Source: BMS3B sp964501105
Lineage (GTDB): Archaea > Hydrothermarchaeota > Hydrothermarchaeia > Hydrothermarchaeales > BMS3B
Assembly (NCBI GenBank): GCA_964501105.1
Contig: CAZCRG010000078.1
Location: 1-8,056 of the forward strand
Direction: 5' to 3'
Length of the DNA: 8,056 bases
The notes below the pieces were generated by a model, which made no database searches, was not told the origin of the DNA, and saw only the letters and a program-made list of their open reading frames with translations. Positions 1 through 6,227 of the stretch are shown here, in pieces. Made by a program: the position numbers and the translations under genes. The stretch's first letter is position 1; every line of letters starts with the position of its first letter.

Positions 1-37
1 GGCTATTGTTAAAATGTAGGCGTGATAGAGCATTCTC

Positions 38-862
38 TCACCCAGAAAGAATTTCTTCAGCCTTTCTTATATAATTTTCTAAAGTTTCTCTTGGAATAGA
101 AGTGCTGGAGGCAATGCTTTCTATATCCCTCTCCACCAGGTCTTTCAGGAGCATCATTTTTGATTCAGAAAACTTCTTCAGAATCTTGGGGTTTATTCCA
201 GGTAGGCTTGTGATGGGGTAAAGGGCTTTTTTGTCAATAAGGTCCTTGAGGCTTCCTCCAGGAGGATACTTCCAGCTTATTACCTTTAAATTTCTGCACT
301 TGGCATACTCTAAACCCTGCTTTGAGATTTTTGTGTTGGTAACAAGCCAGGCTCTTTTAATTTTGCACCCTCCTTCTCTGAGGTCAAGAAGTCTGGCATA
401 GGTATAGAGAGCTTCCTTGAGGTTTGTGTATGTACCATGGGAGTTGTGGAATTTGCACTCCACTATGTCAATACTTTCTCCATTTTTTATCACAATATCA
501 ATCTCATGGTTGGTGCACCTACCTCTTAGCTTTTTCCTCAGCTCCACATTATAGCCGTGGCTGTCGAGAATCTCAGCAACATAGGTTTCAAAGGGGAAGC
601 CCTCCGGCCCAAGACGCACAATGGCACCTTTGAGATTGTATCTTGCATAGGTTCTAATTTCTTTCTGTCTTAAAAGCCTTTTAACCAGTCTAAGAACTTC
701 TTTTGTGGTCATGCCATTGTAAACTCTAGTCTTTACCTCCTCCACCACCTCTCTGCTGAGCTCTTTGCTTGCTTTTGCTCTTCTTAATGTTCTATAGATT
801 TTCTCAGGCTGGAAGGGCTCCCTCTCTCCAGAAGCTTTGATAACATAAATTTTCTCACCCAT
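38..862 (-). CDS. ATP-cone / Mrr-like PD-(D/E)XK nuclease / helix-hairpin-helix protein
   Basis: A 274-residue predicted nucleotide-regulated DNA endonuclease. Residues 1-85 resemble an ATP-cone, the regulatory ATP/dATP-binding module of ribonucleotide reductases and NrdR: a start of the type 'YVIKASGEREPF', then basic helices and a 'TYARYNLKGAIVRLGPEG' end. Residues 88-200 look like an Mrr-type nuclease core: a helix with E92 and E97, then D122 in 'HEIDIVI', then E135 and K137 in 'VECKFH', matching the D...ExK active site. Residues 214-272 ('ITSLPGINPKILKKF' and following) resemble a helix-hairpin-helix DNA-binding tail. ATP-cone to nuclease fusions are known from archaea, but their biological role is unsettled. 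The ATG at 862 is the only start that keeps the whole ATP-cone. The protein is predicted cytoplasmic. It is transcribed away from marC and ends in TGA. The domain architecture is fairly secure; substrate and pathway are unknown. Confidence 0.85.
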   Translation of the reverse strand: MGEKIYVIKASGEREPFQPEKIYRTLRRAKASKELSREVVEEVKTRVYNGMTTKEVLRLVKRLLRQKEIRTYARYNLKGAIVRLGPEGFPFETYVAEILDSHGYNVELRKKLRGRCTNHEIDIVIKNGESIDIVECKFHNSHGTYTNLKEALYTYARLLDLREGGCKIKRAWLVTNTKISKQGLEYAKCRNLKVISWKYPPGGSLKDLIDKKALYPITSLPGINPKILKKFSESKMMLLKDLVERDIESIASSTSIPRETLENYIRKAEEILSG

Positions 863-887
863 CAGTTTTATTCTTCTGCTGCTGCAA

Positions 888-895
888 GATAAAAA
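888..895 (-). promoter_or_regulatory. Candidate TATA box for the ATP-cone nuclease gene
   Basis: TTTTTATC on the minus strand is centred about 30 bases upstream of the ATG at 862. In an archaeon this would put the transcript start near 866, giving almost no leader. No Shine-Dalgarno match precedes the ATG (the upstream bases are a GCAGCAGCAGAAG-like stretch), which fits a near-leaderless message. It is weaker than the boxes for marC and mutS. A second AT-rich stretch at 901-910 is the alternative. Confidence 0.4.
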
Positions 896-927
896 TTACC
901 CTTAAATTTCCTGAAAAAAGGAGAAGC

Positions 928-935
928 TTTATTAT
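928..935 (+). promoter_or_regulatory. TATA box of the marC-family gene (leaderless)
   Basis: TTTATTAT lies 21 bases before the ATG at 957, centred at about -26 relative to the A of the start codon. It is preceded by purine-rich GAGAAG, which could serve as a BRE element. There is no Shine-Dalgarno sequence between the box and the ATG. The same octamer at almost the same distance precedes mutS, which strengthens both calls. The predicted transcript starts at or within a base or two of the ATG. Confidence 0.65.
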
Positions 936-956
936 GTTACTCACTAATCTATTCTC

Positions 957-1580
957 ATGGACCTAAACTTTTTCGTCTACTCCTTTATTGCTCTTTTCAT
1001 AATAGTTGACCCTTTAGCAAATATACCCTTCTTTCTCCATGTTGCAGGTGGCGCCACTGAAAGTGAATATAGAGCAATAATCAGAAAGGCTGTAATTGTT
1101 GCTACTGTGGTGCTTGTTCTCTTTTCCTTCCTCGGAAATTATGTCTTTGAATTTCTTGGGATTAAAATGTTCTCCTTCAGGGTTGCCAGCGGTATACTTC
1201 TCTTCATTATCTCTCTGGAGATGATTTTTGGAAGGCGCACAAGGACTGAAGTATCGCCAGAGGAAGAGGAGGAGTACAGGGAAGATATAGCAATAACTCC
1301 CATGGCTGTGCCACTGCTCACAGGGCCTGGTGCAATAACCACTGGAATAGTGATTTACAGCACAGCTCATACCATTGAGGCGAAGCTTCTATTTCTCATG
1401 GCGATAATTCTGGTCTTTGTTCTATCCTACCTTATCCTCTACTTTTCCCATGAGATTTTCGGGATTCTTGGAAAAACAGGCACAAAGGTGATAATAAGAA
1501 TAATGGGTCTACTGCTCTCTGCCATAGCTGTGCAGCTTGTCTTTGATGGGATTGGAGAAGCTATAGCAAGCCTGGCATAG
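957..1580 (+). CDS. MarC-family (UPF0056) integral membrane protein
   Basis: A 207-residue protein of the MarC/UPF0056 family, complete at the family's usual length of about 200 residues. About six hydrophobic membrane segments are visible: roughly 6-28, 43-65, 71-92, 112-135, 143-164 and 178-199. Family hallmarks are 'DPLANIPFF' (18-26), 'FRVASGILLFIISLEM' (74-89), the conserved 'ITPMAVPLLTGPGAITT' (113-129) and 'IMGLLLSAIAVQL' (182-194). An acidic loop with a run of five glutamates (102-106) lies between segments 3 and 4. An archaeal relative (SnatA of Thermococcus) transports small neutral amino acids; for bacterial MarC the drug-resistance role implied by the name was not upheld. The substrate here is unknown. 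It is the only plus-strand gene in the window, appears to be transcribed alone and leaderless, and its TAG stop directly abuts the TAG of mutL on the other strand. Confidence 0.9.
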   Translation: MDLNFFVYSFIALFIIVDPLANIPFFLHVAGGATESEYRAIIRKAVIVATVVLVLFSFLGNYVFEFLGIKMFSFRVASGILLFIISLEMIFGRRTRTEVSPEEEEEYREDIAITPMAVPLLTGPGAITTGIVIYSTAHTIEAKLLFLMAIILVFVLSYLILYFSHEIFGILGKTGTKVIIRIMGLLLSAIAVQLVFDGIGEAIASLA

Positions 1581-1584
1581 CTAT
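1577..1584. other. Zero-spacer convergent stop codons in an 8-base palindrome
   Basis: ATAGCTAT is a perfect palindrome that holds the TAG stop of the marC-family gene (1578-1580) and the TAG stop of mutL (1583-1581, minus strand) with no base between them. Neither gene has room for a separate terminator, so each transcript must run into the other gene and the 3' ends are probably antisense to each other. A short T run inside the mutL end (about 1611-1614) is the nearest possible plus-strand termination tract and is weak. Confidence 0.8.
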
Positions 1585-3254
1585 CTTCTGAATTTCCTCT
1601 CTATATCCCTTTTCTGCAGGAGAATATAGGTTGGTCTGCCATGGGGACAGGTTCTGGGATTTTCTGCCTTTCTTAGCTTTTCTATTAAGGCACTAATCTC
1701 TTCTTCCAGCATAAAGTCTCCAGCTTTCACAGCATTTGTACATGCAACTCTGTAGATAATTTCTTCCTTTCTCTTATTTCTCTCTGGAATTCTTCCTGCC
1801 TCTGCAATCTCTGCAATAACCTCCTGGAAGCTTTCCATCCTTCCAAGAAAGAGAGGCACTGCTCTTAAAATTACACTCTCCCCTCCAAAATCTTCAATCT
1901 CAAAGCCCATATTTTTGAGAAATTCAAGATTTTCCATTAAGGCTGCCTTTTCCCTGGGAGTTAGAAGGAGTACTTCTGGCTTCAGAAGTTTCTGTTTTTC
2001 TATTTTCCCTTTAGAGTACTTCTCAAGGAACTCTTCATAGAGTACCCTTTCATGGGCAGCGTGCTGGTCAATGAGCACCAGGCCAAGAGGATGCTCAGCA
2101 ATAATATAGGTATTGTGGAGCTGGGCAAGAGGCTTTATCCCCCCCAGAATATTATCGCTTTCTCCGGGTAAATATTTAGCCTTCTCCTCCTTCACCTCAA
2201 GCTTTTTAATCTCAACCTTCTTCTGGATTGAAAAATCTTCAAGGCTTTTCAAAACTGAAGATCTAATGCTGCTCTTCTCTGCCCTGGGAGGATATAGAGC
2301 TTCCCTGATGGCTTCGACAACCTCCCTGAAAATCTCCTTTTCTCGCCTGAATCTCACCTCAATCTTGGTTGGATGTACATTTACATCTACTTCTGCTGGA
2401 GGCACATCAATAAAGAGCACAGCAAGAGGATGCCTGTGCTTCGGCAGAAGGGTATGGTAGGCTTCATAGAGCGCACCTGTCAGAAGCCTGCTTTTGATAA
2501 ATCTGCGGTTGACAAAGAAGTACTGGGCATCTTTGCTTGCTCTTGAGCTTCCAGGCTTTAAAACCAGCCCGGATACTTTAATTTTTCCTGTAGAGTTTAT
2601 CTTCACAAGCTTTTGCTCCTGTCCAAAGAGTTTCTTAACTCTTAATTCAAGGCTCTCTGGAGGAAATACTCTTTTTTTCCCATCCCTGACAACCTCAAAG
2701 TGCACCTCCGGGAAGGCAAGAAGAAATCTTGAAATTACCTCTTCTATGGCTGCCTTTTCATAAGCCTCAGATTTGAGAAACTTCCTCCTTGCAGGTGTGT
2801 TGAAGAAAAGCTCCCTCACCTCTATGCTTGTGCCTTTGCTGCATGCAACTGGCTTTACTTCAAGAACTTCACCCGCCTCAATTTTTATTTCTGTGCCAAT
2901 ATCGCTCTCCTCAGTTCTGGTGCGCATTGTAACTCTTGAAACACTGGCTATACTTGGCAGAGCTTCTCCTCTGAAGCCGAAGGTGGATATGGCAAAGAAG
3001 TCACTTTCGCTGGAGATTTTGCTTGTTGCATGCCTTTCAAAGGCAAGAACAGCCTCATCTCTGCTCATCCCCGTGCCATTATCCTTAACCTTTATTAGAA
3101 CCTTGCCAGCCCTCTGAACTTCTATAAAAACTTTGCTTGCATCTGCATCAAGACTGTTCTCAATAAGCTCCTTTAAAACACTGGCGGGGCGCTCTATAAC
3201 CTCGCCAGCAGCAATCCTGCTCACCAGTGCTGAGGGAAGCTTTTTTACCTTCAT
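1581..3254 (-). CDS. mutL: DNA mismatch repair protein MutL with endonuclease motifs
   Basis: A 557-residue MutL. The N-terminal GHKL ATPase (1-320) shows 'IAAGEVIERPASVLKELIEN' with catalytic E29 and N33 in the same register as E. coli, 'DNGTGM' at 58-63, 'ATSKI' at 76-80, 'FGFRGEAL' at 92-99, 'FFNTPARRKFLK' at 150-161, and the ATP-contacting lysine K297 in 'VHPTKIEVRF'. A short linker (about 321-372) leads to the C-terminal dimer and endonuclease domain. This contains the metal-binding DQHA(x)2E(x)4E motif (D396, H398, E402, E407), 'ACTNAVKAGD' (504-513) and 'CPHGRP' (536-541). It is therefore the nicking type, unlike E. coli MutL, which needs MutH. The ATG at 3254 overlaps the mutS TGA as ATGA and follows a good ribosome site. 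It is somewhat shorter than bacterial homologues because of the linker. Confidence 0.97.
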   Translation of the reverse strand: MKVKKLPSALVSRIAAGEVIERPASVLKELIENSLDADASKVFIEVQRAGKVLIKVKDNGTGMSRDEAVLAFERHATSKISSESDFFAISTFGFRGEALPSIASVSRVTMRTRTEESDIGTEIKIEAGEVLEVKPVACSKGTSIEVRELFFNTPARRKFLKSEAYEKAAIEEVISRFLLAFPEVHFEVVRDGKKRVFPPESLELRVKKLFGQEQKLVKINSTGKIKVSGLVLKPGSSRASKDAQYFFVNRRFIKSRLLTGALYEAYHTLLPKHRHPLAVLFIDVPPAEVDVNVHPTKIEVRFRREKEIFREVVEAIREALYPPRAEKSSIRSSVLKSLEDFSIQKKVEIKKLEVKEEKAKYLPGESDNILGGIKPLAQLHNTYIIAEHPLGLVLIDQHAAHERVLYEEFLEKYSKGKIEKQKLLKPEVLLLTPREKAALMENLEFLKNMGFEIEDFGGESVILRAVPLFLGRMESFQEVIAEIAEAGRIPERNKRKEEIIYRVACTNAVKAGDFMLEEEISALIEKLRKAENPRTCPHGRPTYILLQKRDIERKFRR

Positions 3255-5866
3255 GTTTTTCTCCTGGCTCTCTCCACAAGCTCAGCAAGTTTATTGAGAG
3301 CCTCAAGGGGGGTTAAGTTATTAACATCTATAGCCTTAATTTCCTCGACAATTGGCTCAGTAGCAGGAATCTCAAAGAGAGTTCTCTGACTCCTGTCTTT
3401 CAGAACCTTTTCCAGCTTTTTCCTTCTCAGGCGTTTTGCTATAATCTTCTCATCAGCCACCTCTTCTTCTTCAAGCCTTTTTAAAACACCAAAGGCGCTT
3501 TCAATAACCTCTCCGGGCAGGCCAGCCAACTTTGCCACCTGGATTCCATAGCTCCTGTCGGCACTTCCCTCTACTATCTTTCTGAGGAAGATAATATCAT
3601 CCCCATCCTCCTGCACCTCAATATGATAGTTTTTAACACCATTGAGAATCTTTTCCAGCTCGGCAAGATGGTGATAATGGGTAGCAAAGAGAGCCTTGCA
3701 CTTTATTCTTTCATGGAGAAACTCTGCCACAGCCCAGGCAATGCTGAGGCCGTCGAAGGTGCTTGTGCCTCTGCCTATCTCGTCGAGAATAATAAGACTA
3801 TTCTCTGTGGCGTTGTTTAAGATATTGGCTGTTTCCTGCATCTCCACCATGAAGGTGCTTCTTCCTGAGGCTAAATCGTCACTCGCCCCTACTCTTGTGA
3901 AAATTCTGTCCACAACGCCAATTTTAGCTCTCGAGGCAGGAACAAAGCTCCCCATCTGAGCTAAAAGCACTATCAGTGCCACCTGCCTGAGGTAGGTGCT
4001 CTTTCCGGCCATATTGGGCCCTGTGATAATAAGAAGTCTTTCATTTTTGTTCAGTCTTGTGTGGTTGGGTATAAATTCGCCCAGATTTTTCTCCACTACA
4101 GGGTGCCTGCCATCCTCAATTATAATCTCTTCGCCATTGTATACCTCTGGCTTAACATAGGAGTTCTCAAAGGCTGCTCTGGCGAGAGATATGAGCACAT
4201 CAAGCTCTGCTATGCTTTCTGCTATAGCCTGGATTCTTTCTGTTTTCTCGGCACAGGCTTCTCGAAGCTTCAGGAATAAAGAGTACTCCATCTCTTTAAT
4301 CTTCTCTTCGGAGCCTAAAATTAGGGCTTCCTTCTCCTTGAGCTCAGGGATAATAAAGCGCTCAGCATTGGCCAAGGTCTGCTTTCTGATGTAATACTCT
4401 GGAACAAGCTTGAGGTTGGGCTTTGTCACCTGAATATAGTAGCCAAAAACTGAGTTGTAGCCCACCTTGAGAGAGGAGATTCCAGTGCGCCTTCTCTCTC
4501 TTTCCTCCAGCTCTGCTATCCACTCTTTACCTTCCAGTACAGCCTTTTTCAGCTCATCCAGCTCACTGCTGAAGCCCTCTTTTATCATTCCGCCTTCTCT
4601 TACAGTGGCAGGGGGATTGTCAACAATAGCTCTCTCAAGAAGAGAAGTAAGCTCCTCAAGGGGATCAAGGCTCTGGCTAAGCTCTTTAAGTAGCTCTGAG
4701 CTGAATCCCTCAAGCTCTGCTCTTATCTCGGGCAGGGAGAGGAGAGAGTTCTTCAGAGCGAGAAGGTCTCTGGCGTTGGCACTCCCATAACTCACTCTCG
4801 CAATAATTCTCTCCAGGTCTCTTATCTCTTTGAGGTTCTCCTCAATCTTTTCCCTCTCAAAGCTTTTTATATAAAGCTCCTCCACAGCTTCAAGACGCCT
4901 TTTTATCTCCTTCACATTCTTGAGAGGATGTAAAATCCATTTTCTGAGAAGCCTTCCGCCCATGGGAGTTGAGGTATAGTCCAGAACTTCGAGAAGTGTT
5001 CCTCTGGTGGAGCCGTCTCTGAGATTTCTTATCAGCTCCAGGTTGCGCTCTGTTATGTTGTCGATAATCATATACTCTTCTCGAGAGTAGAGTCTGATTC
5101 TGGAGATGTGCTCAAGGGCTGCCTTCTGAGTTTCTTTCAGGTAGGACAGTGCCGCGCCTGCAGCACTCACAGCAAGACTTTTCTCTTCCAGGCCAAGCCC
5201 TCTGATGTCAGGGAGCCTGAAGTGCTGTGCTATTGCCCTTGAAGCAAGGGAATGAAGAAAAGCTTCATCTCTGTAGGGGCTGACACTTGCGCCAAGCTTT
5301 TTAATTTCCCCCTCCAGTGCCTCGAAGAAGCTCTCCTCAAGAATCACTTCAGCAGGCCTGTTGAGAGCCAGCTCGTCCAGAAGTTTCTCCTTAGCCTTTC
5401 TTCCTGAAAATTCTGTTACAAGAAATTCGCCAGTGGAGAGCTCCACAAGAGCAAGGCCATATCCTTCTCTGCTTTTTGAGATGGCAGCGAGATAGTTGCT
5501 ACTCTTTTCTTCAAGAAGGTTGTCCTCTATTAGTGTGCCTGGAGTTACTACTCTTACGACATCCCTCTTCACAACCTTCTTTGCCTTCTTTGGGTCTTCA
5601 ACCTGCTCGCAGATAGCTACCTTGTAGCCCTTTTTTACAAGCTTGGCTAGGTAAGGTTCAAGAGCATGGTAGGGTATACCTGCAAGAGGTATATCCTTGC
5701 CTCTCTCTTTTCCACGGGTGGTTAGAGTTATTCCCAGCTCTCTTGCAGCGAGCTTTGCATCCTCAAAGAACATCTCATAAAAGTCACCAGCCCTGAAGAA
5801 AAGTATGGCATCTCTGTAGAGGTTCTTGAAGTGGTGCCATTGCTCCATCATGGGCGTTGTGCTCAT
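3251..5866 (-). CDS. mutS: DNA mismatch recognition ATPase MutS (MutS1 type)
   Basis: An 871-residue, full-length MutS. 'TPMMEQW' at 4-10 and the mismatch-probing Phe-x-Glu (F29, E31 in 'GDFYEMF') mark domain I; connector, lever and clamp domains follow. The ATPase has Walker A 'GPNMAGKST' (616-624), the signature region 'ASDDLASGRSTFMVEMQET' (661-679), Walker B 'LIILDEIGRGTSTFDG' with D695 and E696 (691-706) and H730 in 'ATHYHHL'. After a helical dimer region comes 'QRTLF' (827-831), matching the bacterial sliding-clamp pentapeptide pattern, then 'LTPLEALNKLAELV' (851-864), like the C-terminal oligomerisation segment of bacterial MutS. It binds mismatches and small loops as a dimer and recruits MutL. 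The ATG at 5866 is chosen because it retains the conserved TPMM lead-in and sits at leaderless distance from a TATA box. All tryptophans checked are TGG. It ends in TGA, overlapping mutL. Confidence 0.97.
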   Translation of the reverse strand: MSTTPMMEQWHHFKNLYRDAILFFRAGDFYEMFFEDAKLAARELGITLTTRGKERGKDIPLAGIPYHALEPYLAKLVKKGYKVAICEQVEDPKKAKKVVKRDVVRVVTPGTLIEDNLLEEKSSNYLAAISKSREGYGLALVELSTGEFLVTEFSGRKAKEKLLDELALNRPAEVILEESFFEALEGEIKKLGASVSPYRDEAFLHSLASRAIAQHFRLPDIRGLGLEEKSLAVSAAGAALSYLKETQKAALEHISRIRLYSREEYMIIDNITERNLELIRNLRDGSTRGTLLEVLDYTSTPMGGRLLRKWILHPLKNVKEIKRRLEAVEELYIKSFEREKIEENLKEIRDLERIIARVSYGSANARDLLALKNSLLSLPEIRAELEGFSSELLKELSQSLDPLEELTSLLERAIVDNPPATVREGGMIKEGFSSELDELKKAVLEGKEWIAELEERERRRTGISSLKVGYNSVFGYYIQVTKPNLKLVPEYYIRKQTLANAERFIIPELKEKEALILGSEEKIKEMEYSLFLKLREACAEKTERIQAIAESIAELDVLISLARAAFENSYVKPEVYNGEEIIIEDGRHPVVEKNLGEFIPNHTRLNKNERLLIITGPNMAGKSTYLRQVALIVLLAQMGSFVPASRAKIGVVDRIFTRVGASDDLASGRSTFMVEMQETANILNNATENSLIILDEIGRGTSTFDGLSIAWAVAEFLHERIKCKALFATHYHHLAELEKILNGVKNYHIEVQEDGDDIIFLRKIVEGSADRSYGIQVAKLAGLPGEVIESAFGVLKRLEEEEVADEKIIAKRLRRKKLEKVLKDRSQRTLFEIPATEPIVEEIKAIDVNNLTPLEALNKLAELVERARRKT
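3261..3265 (-). promoter_or_regulatory. Ribosome binding site of mutL inside the mutS end
   Basis: AGGAG on the minus strand lies six bases before the mutL ATG, inside the last codons of mutS. It is the clearest Shine-Dalgarno site in the window. With the ATGA overlap it indicates coupled translation of MutS and MutL. It contrasts with the first genes of transcripts here, which lack such a site. Confidence 0.75.
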
Positions 5867-5888
5867 GAGCTTATCTCAATCTTCTACT

Positions 5889-5896
5889 ATAATAAA
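5889..5896 (-). promoter_or_regulatory. TATA box of the mutSL operon (leaderless)
   Basis: TTTATTAT on the minus strand ends 22 bases before the mutS ATG and is centred near -26. It is the same octamer seen before the marC-family gene. Just upstream, overlapping the box by one base, GTAAAT fits an archaeal BRE of the RNWAAW type. No Shine-Dalgarno sequence precedes the ATG. A second AT-rich stretch (TTATTATACC, about 5906-5915) is a less well-placed alternative that would give a leader of about 20 bases. Confidence 0.65.
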
Positions 5897-6019
5897 TTTA
5901 CAGAAGGTATAATAAGAAAGCTTACAGTTTTTCCAGTCTCCACAATAAAGAAACTTTCTTGTGAGATTCACAGGGTATTTTTAGATTATGCTCATATCCC
6001 ATTTTTTCCTTGCAAACAA

Positions 6020-6199
6020 TCACTTTAGTGCGTTTTCTTTTTGTCTGGTAGTGAGTCTACCTCCCTCTATCTTATTTTTCATACTTCCACACTTAAGCCT
6101 TATCCTCCATAATCTTATCTCTCTCATTAGAGACTCTCTAAAGTGTTCCAAGAGAACATGCCAGTAGAATCCATAACACAACAGAGGTCCTACCCCCAC
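6020..6199 (-). CDS. 59-residue open frame, possible gene relic, function unknown
   Basis: A minus-strand frame runs from GTG at 6199 to TGA at 6020, and stays open 5' of the GTG to a TAA about 12 bases further. The product has a hydrophobic, aromatic start ('CYGFYWHVLLEHF'), then a basic, helix-like stretch rich in arginine ('RESLMREIRLWRIRLK', about 21-36) and a polar end with 'TTRQKENALK'. This is more protein-like than random intergenic translation and could be the tail of a degraded gene, for example a transposase, but I do not recognise the family. There is no Shine-Dalgarno site before the GTG, and in-frame ATGs occur only at residues 25 and 40. A 33-residue frame (5922-6023) begins at a GTG overlapping its stop as GTGA, which may mean a frameshifted continuation. 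It may equally be chance. Confidence 0.25.
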   Translation of the reverse strand: MGVGPLLCYGFYWHVLLEHFRESLMREIRLWRIRLKCGSMKNKIEGGRLTTRQKENALK

Positions 6200-6221
6200 T
6201 TTTATTATTTTTTATGAGTAC

Positions 6222-6227
6222 AAAAAA
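6222..6227 (-). terminator. Oligo-T tract after the AAA ATPase gene
   Basis: Directly after the TAG stop, the minus strand reads TTTTTTG. Archaeal RNA polymerase can terminate at short T runs without a hairpin, so this is a plausible terminator for the ATPase operon. No stable stem precedes it, so the call rests only on the T run and its position. Confidence 0.4.

Larger units (their letters stand above)
5867..6227. other. 361-base gap between mutS and the AAA ATPase gene
   Basis: This stretch holds the mutS promoter at its left end, an oligo-T tract for the ATPase gene at its right end, and short minus-strand open frames in between (6020-6199 and 5922-6023), described separately. An 11-base perfect palindrome, AGAGACTCTCT, is at 6129-6139 but is too short to interpret alone. 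No tRNA, conserved RNA or inverted-repeat mobile-element ends are recognisable. A plus-strand frame that begins inside mutS and runs to 6028 has no support as a gene. Confidence 0.5.

Noticed and set aside
1..37. A gene or terminator at the left edge
   Set aside because: Only 37 bases lie downstream of the ATP-cone gene stop; no long T run or readable gene fragment can be supported.
424..633. Plus-strand frame inside the ATP-cone nuclease gene
   Set aside because: It is fully antisense to a well-supported gene, with no start signals and no recognisable protein features.
1014..1370. 118-codon minus-strand frame inside the marC-family gene
   Set aside because: It is antisense to a conserved membrane protein and its translation has no family features; it reflects codon bias of the real gene.
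5831..6028. 65-residue plus-strand frame spanning the mutS start
   Set aside because: It begins antisense inside conserved mutS codons, has no promoter or ribosome site, and its composition looks like an antisense shadow.
6129..6139. Palindrome AGAGACTCTCT as an operator or terminator stem
   Set aside because: It has only 5-base arms with a single-base centre, lies within a possible coding relic, is far from the mutS start and is not followed by a T run.
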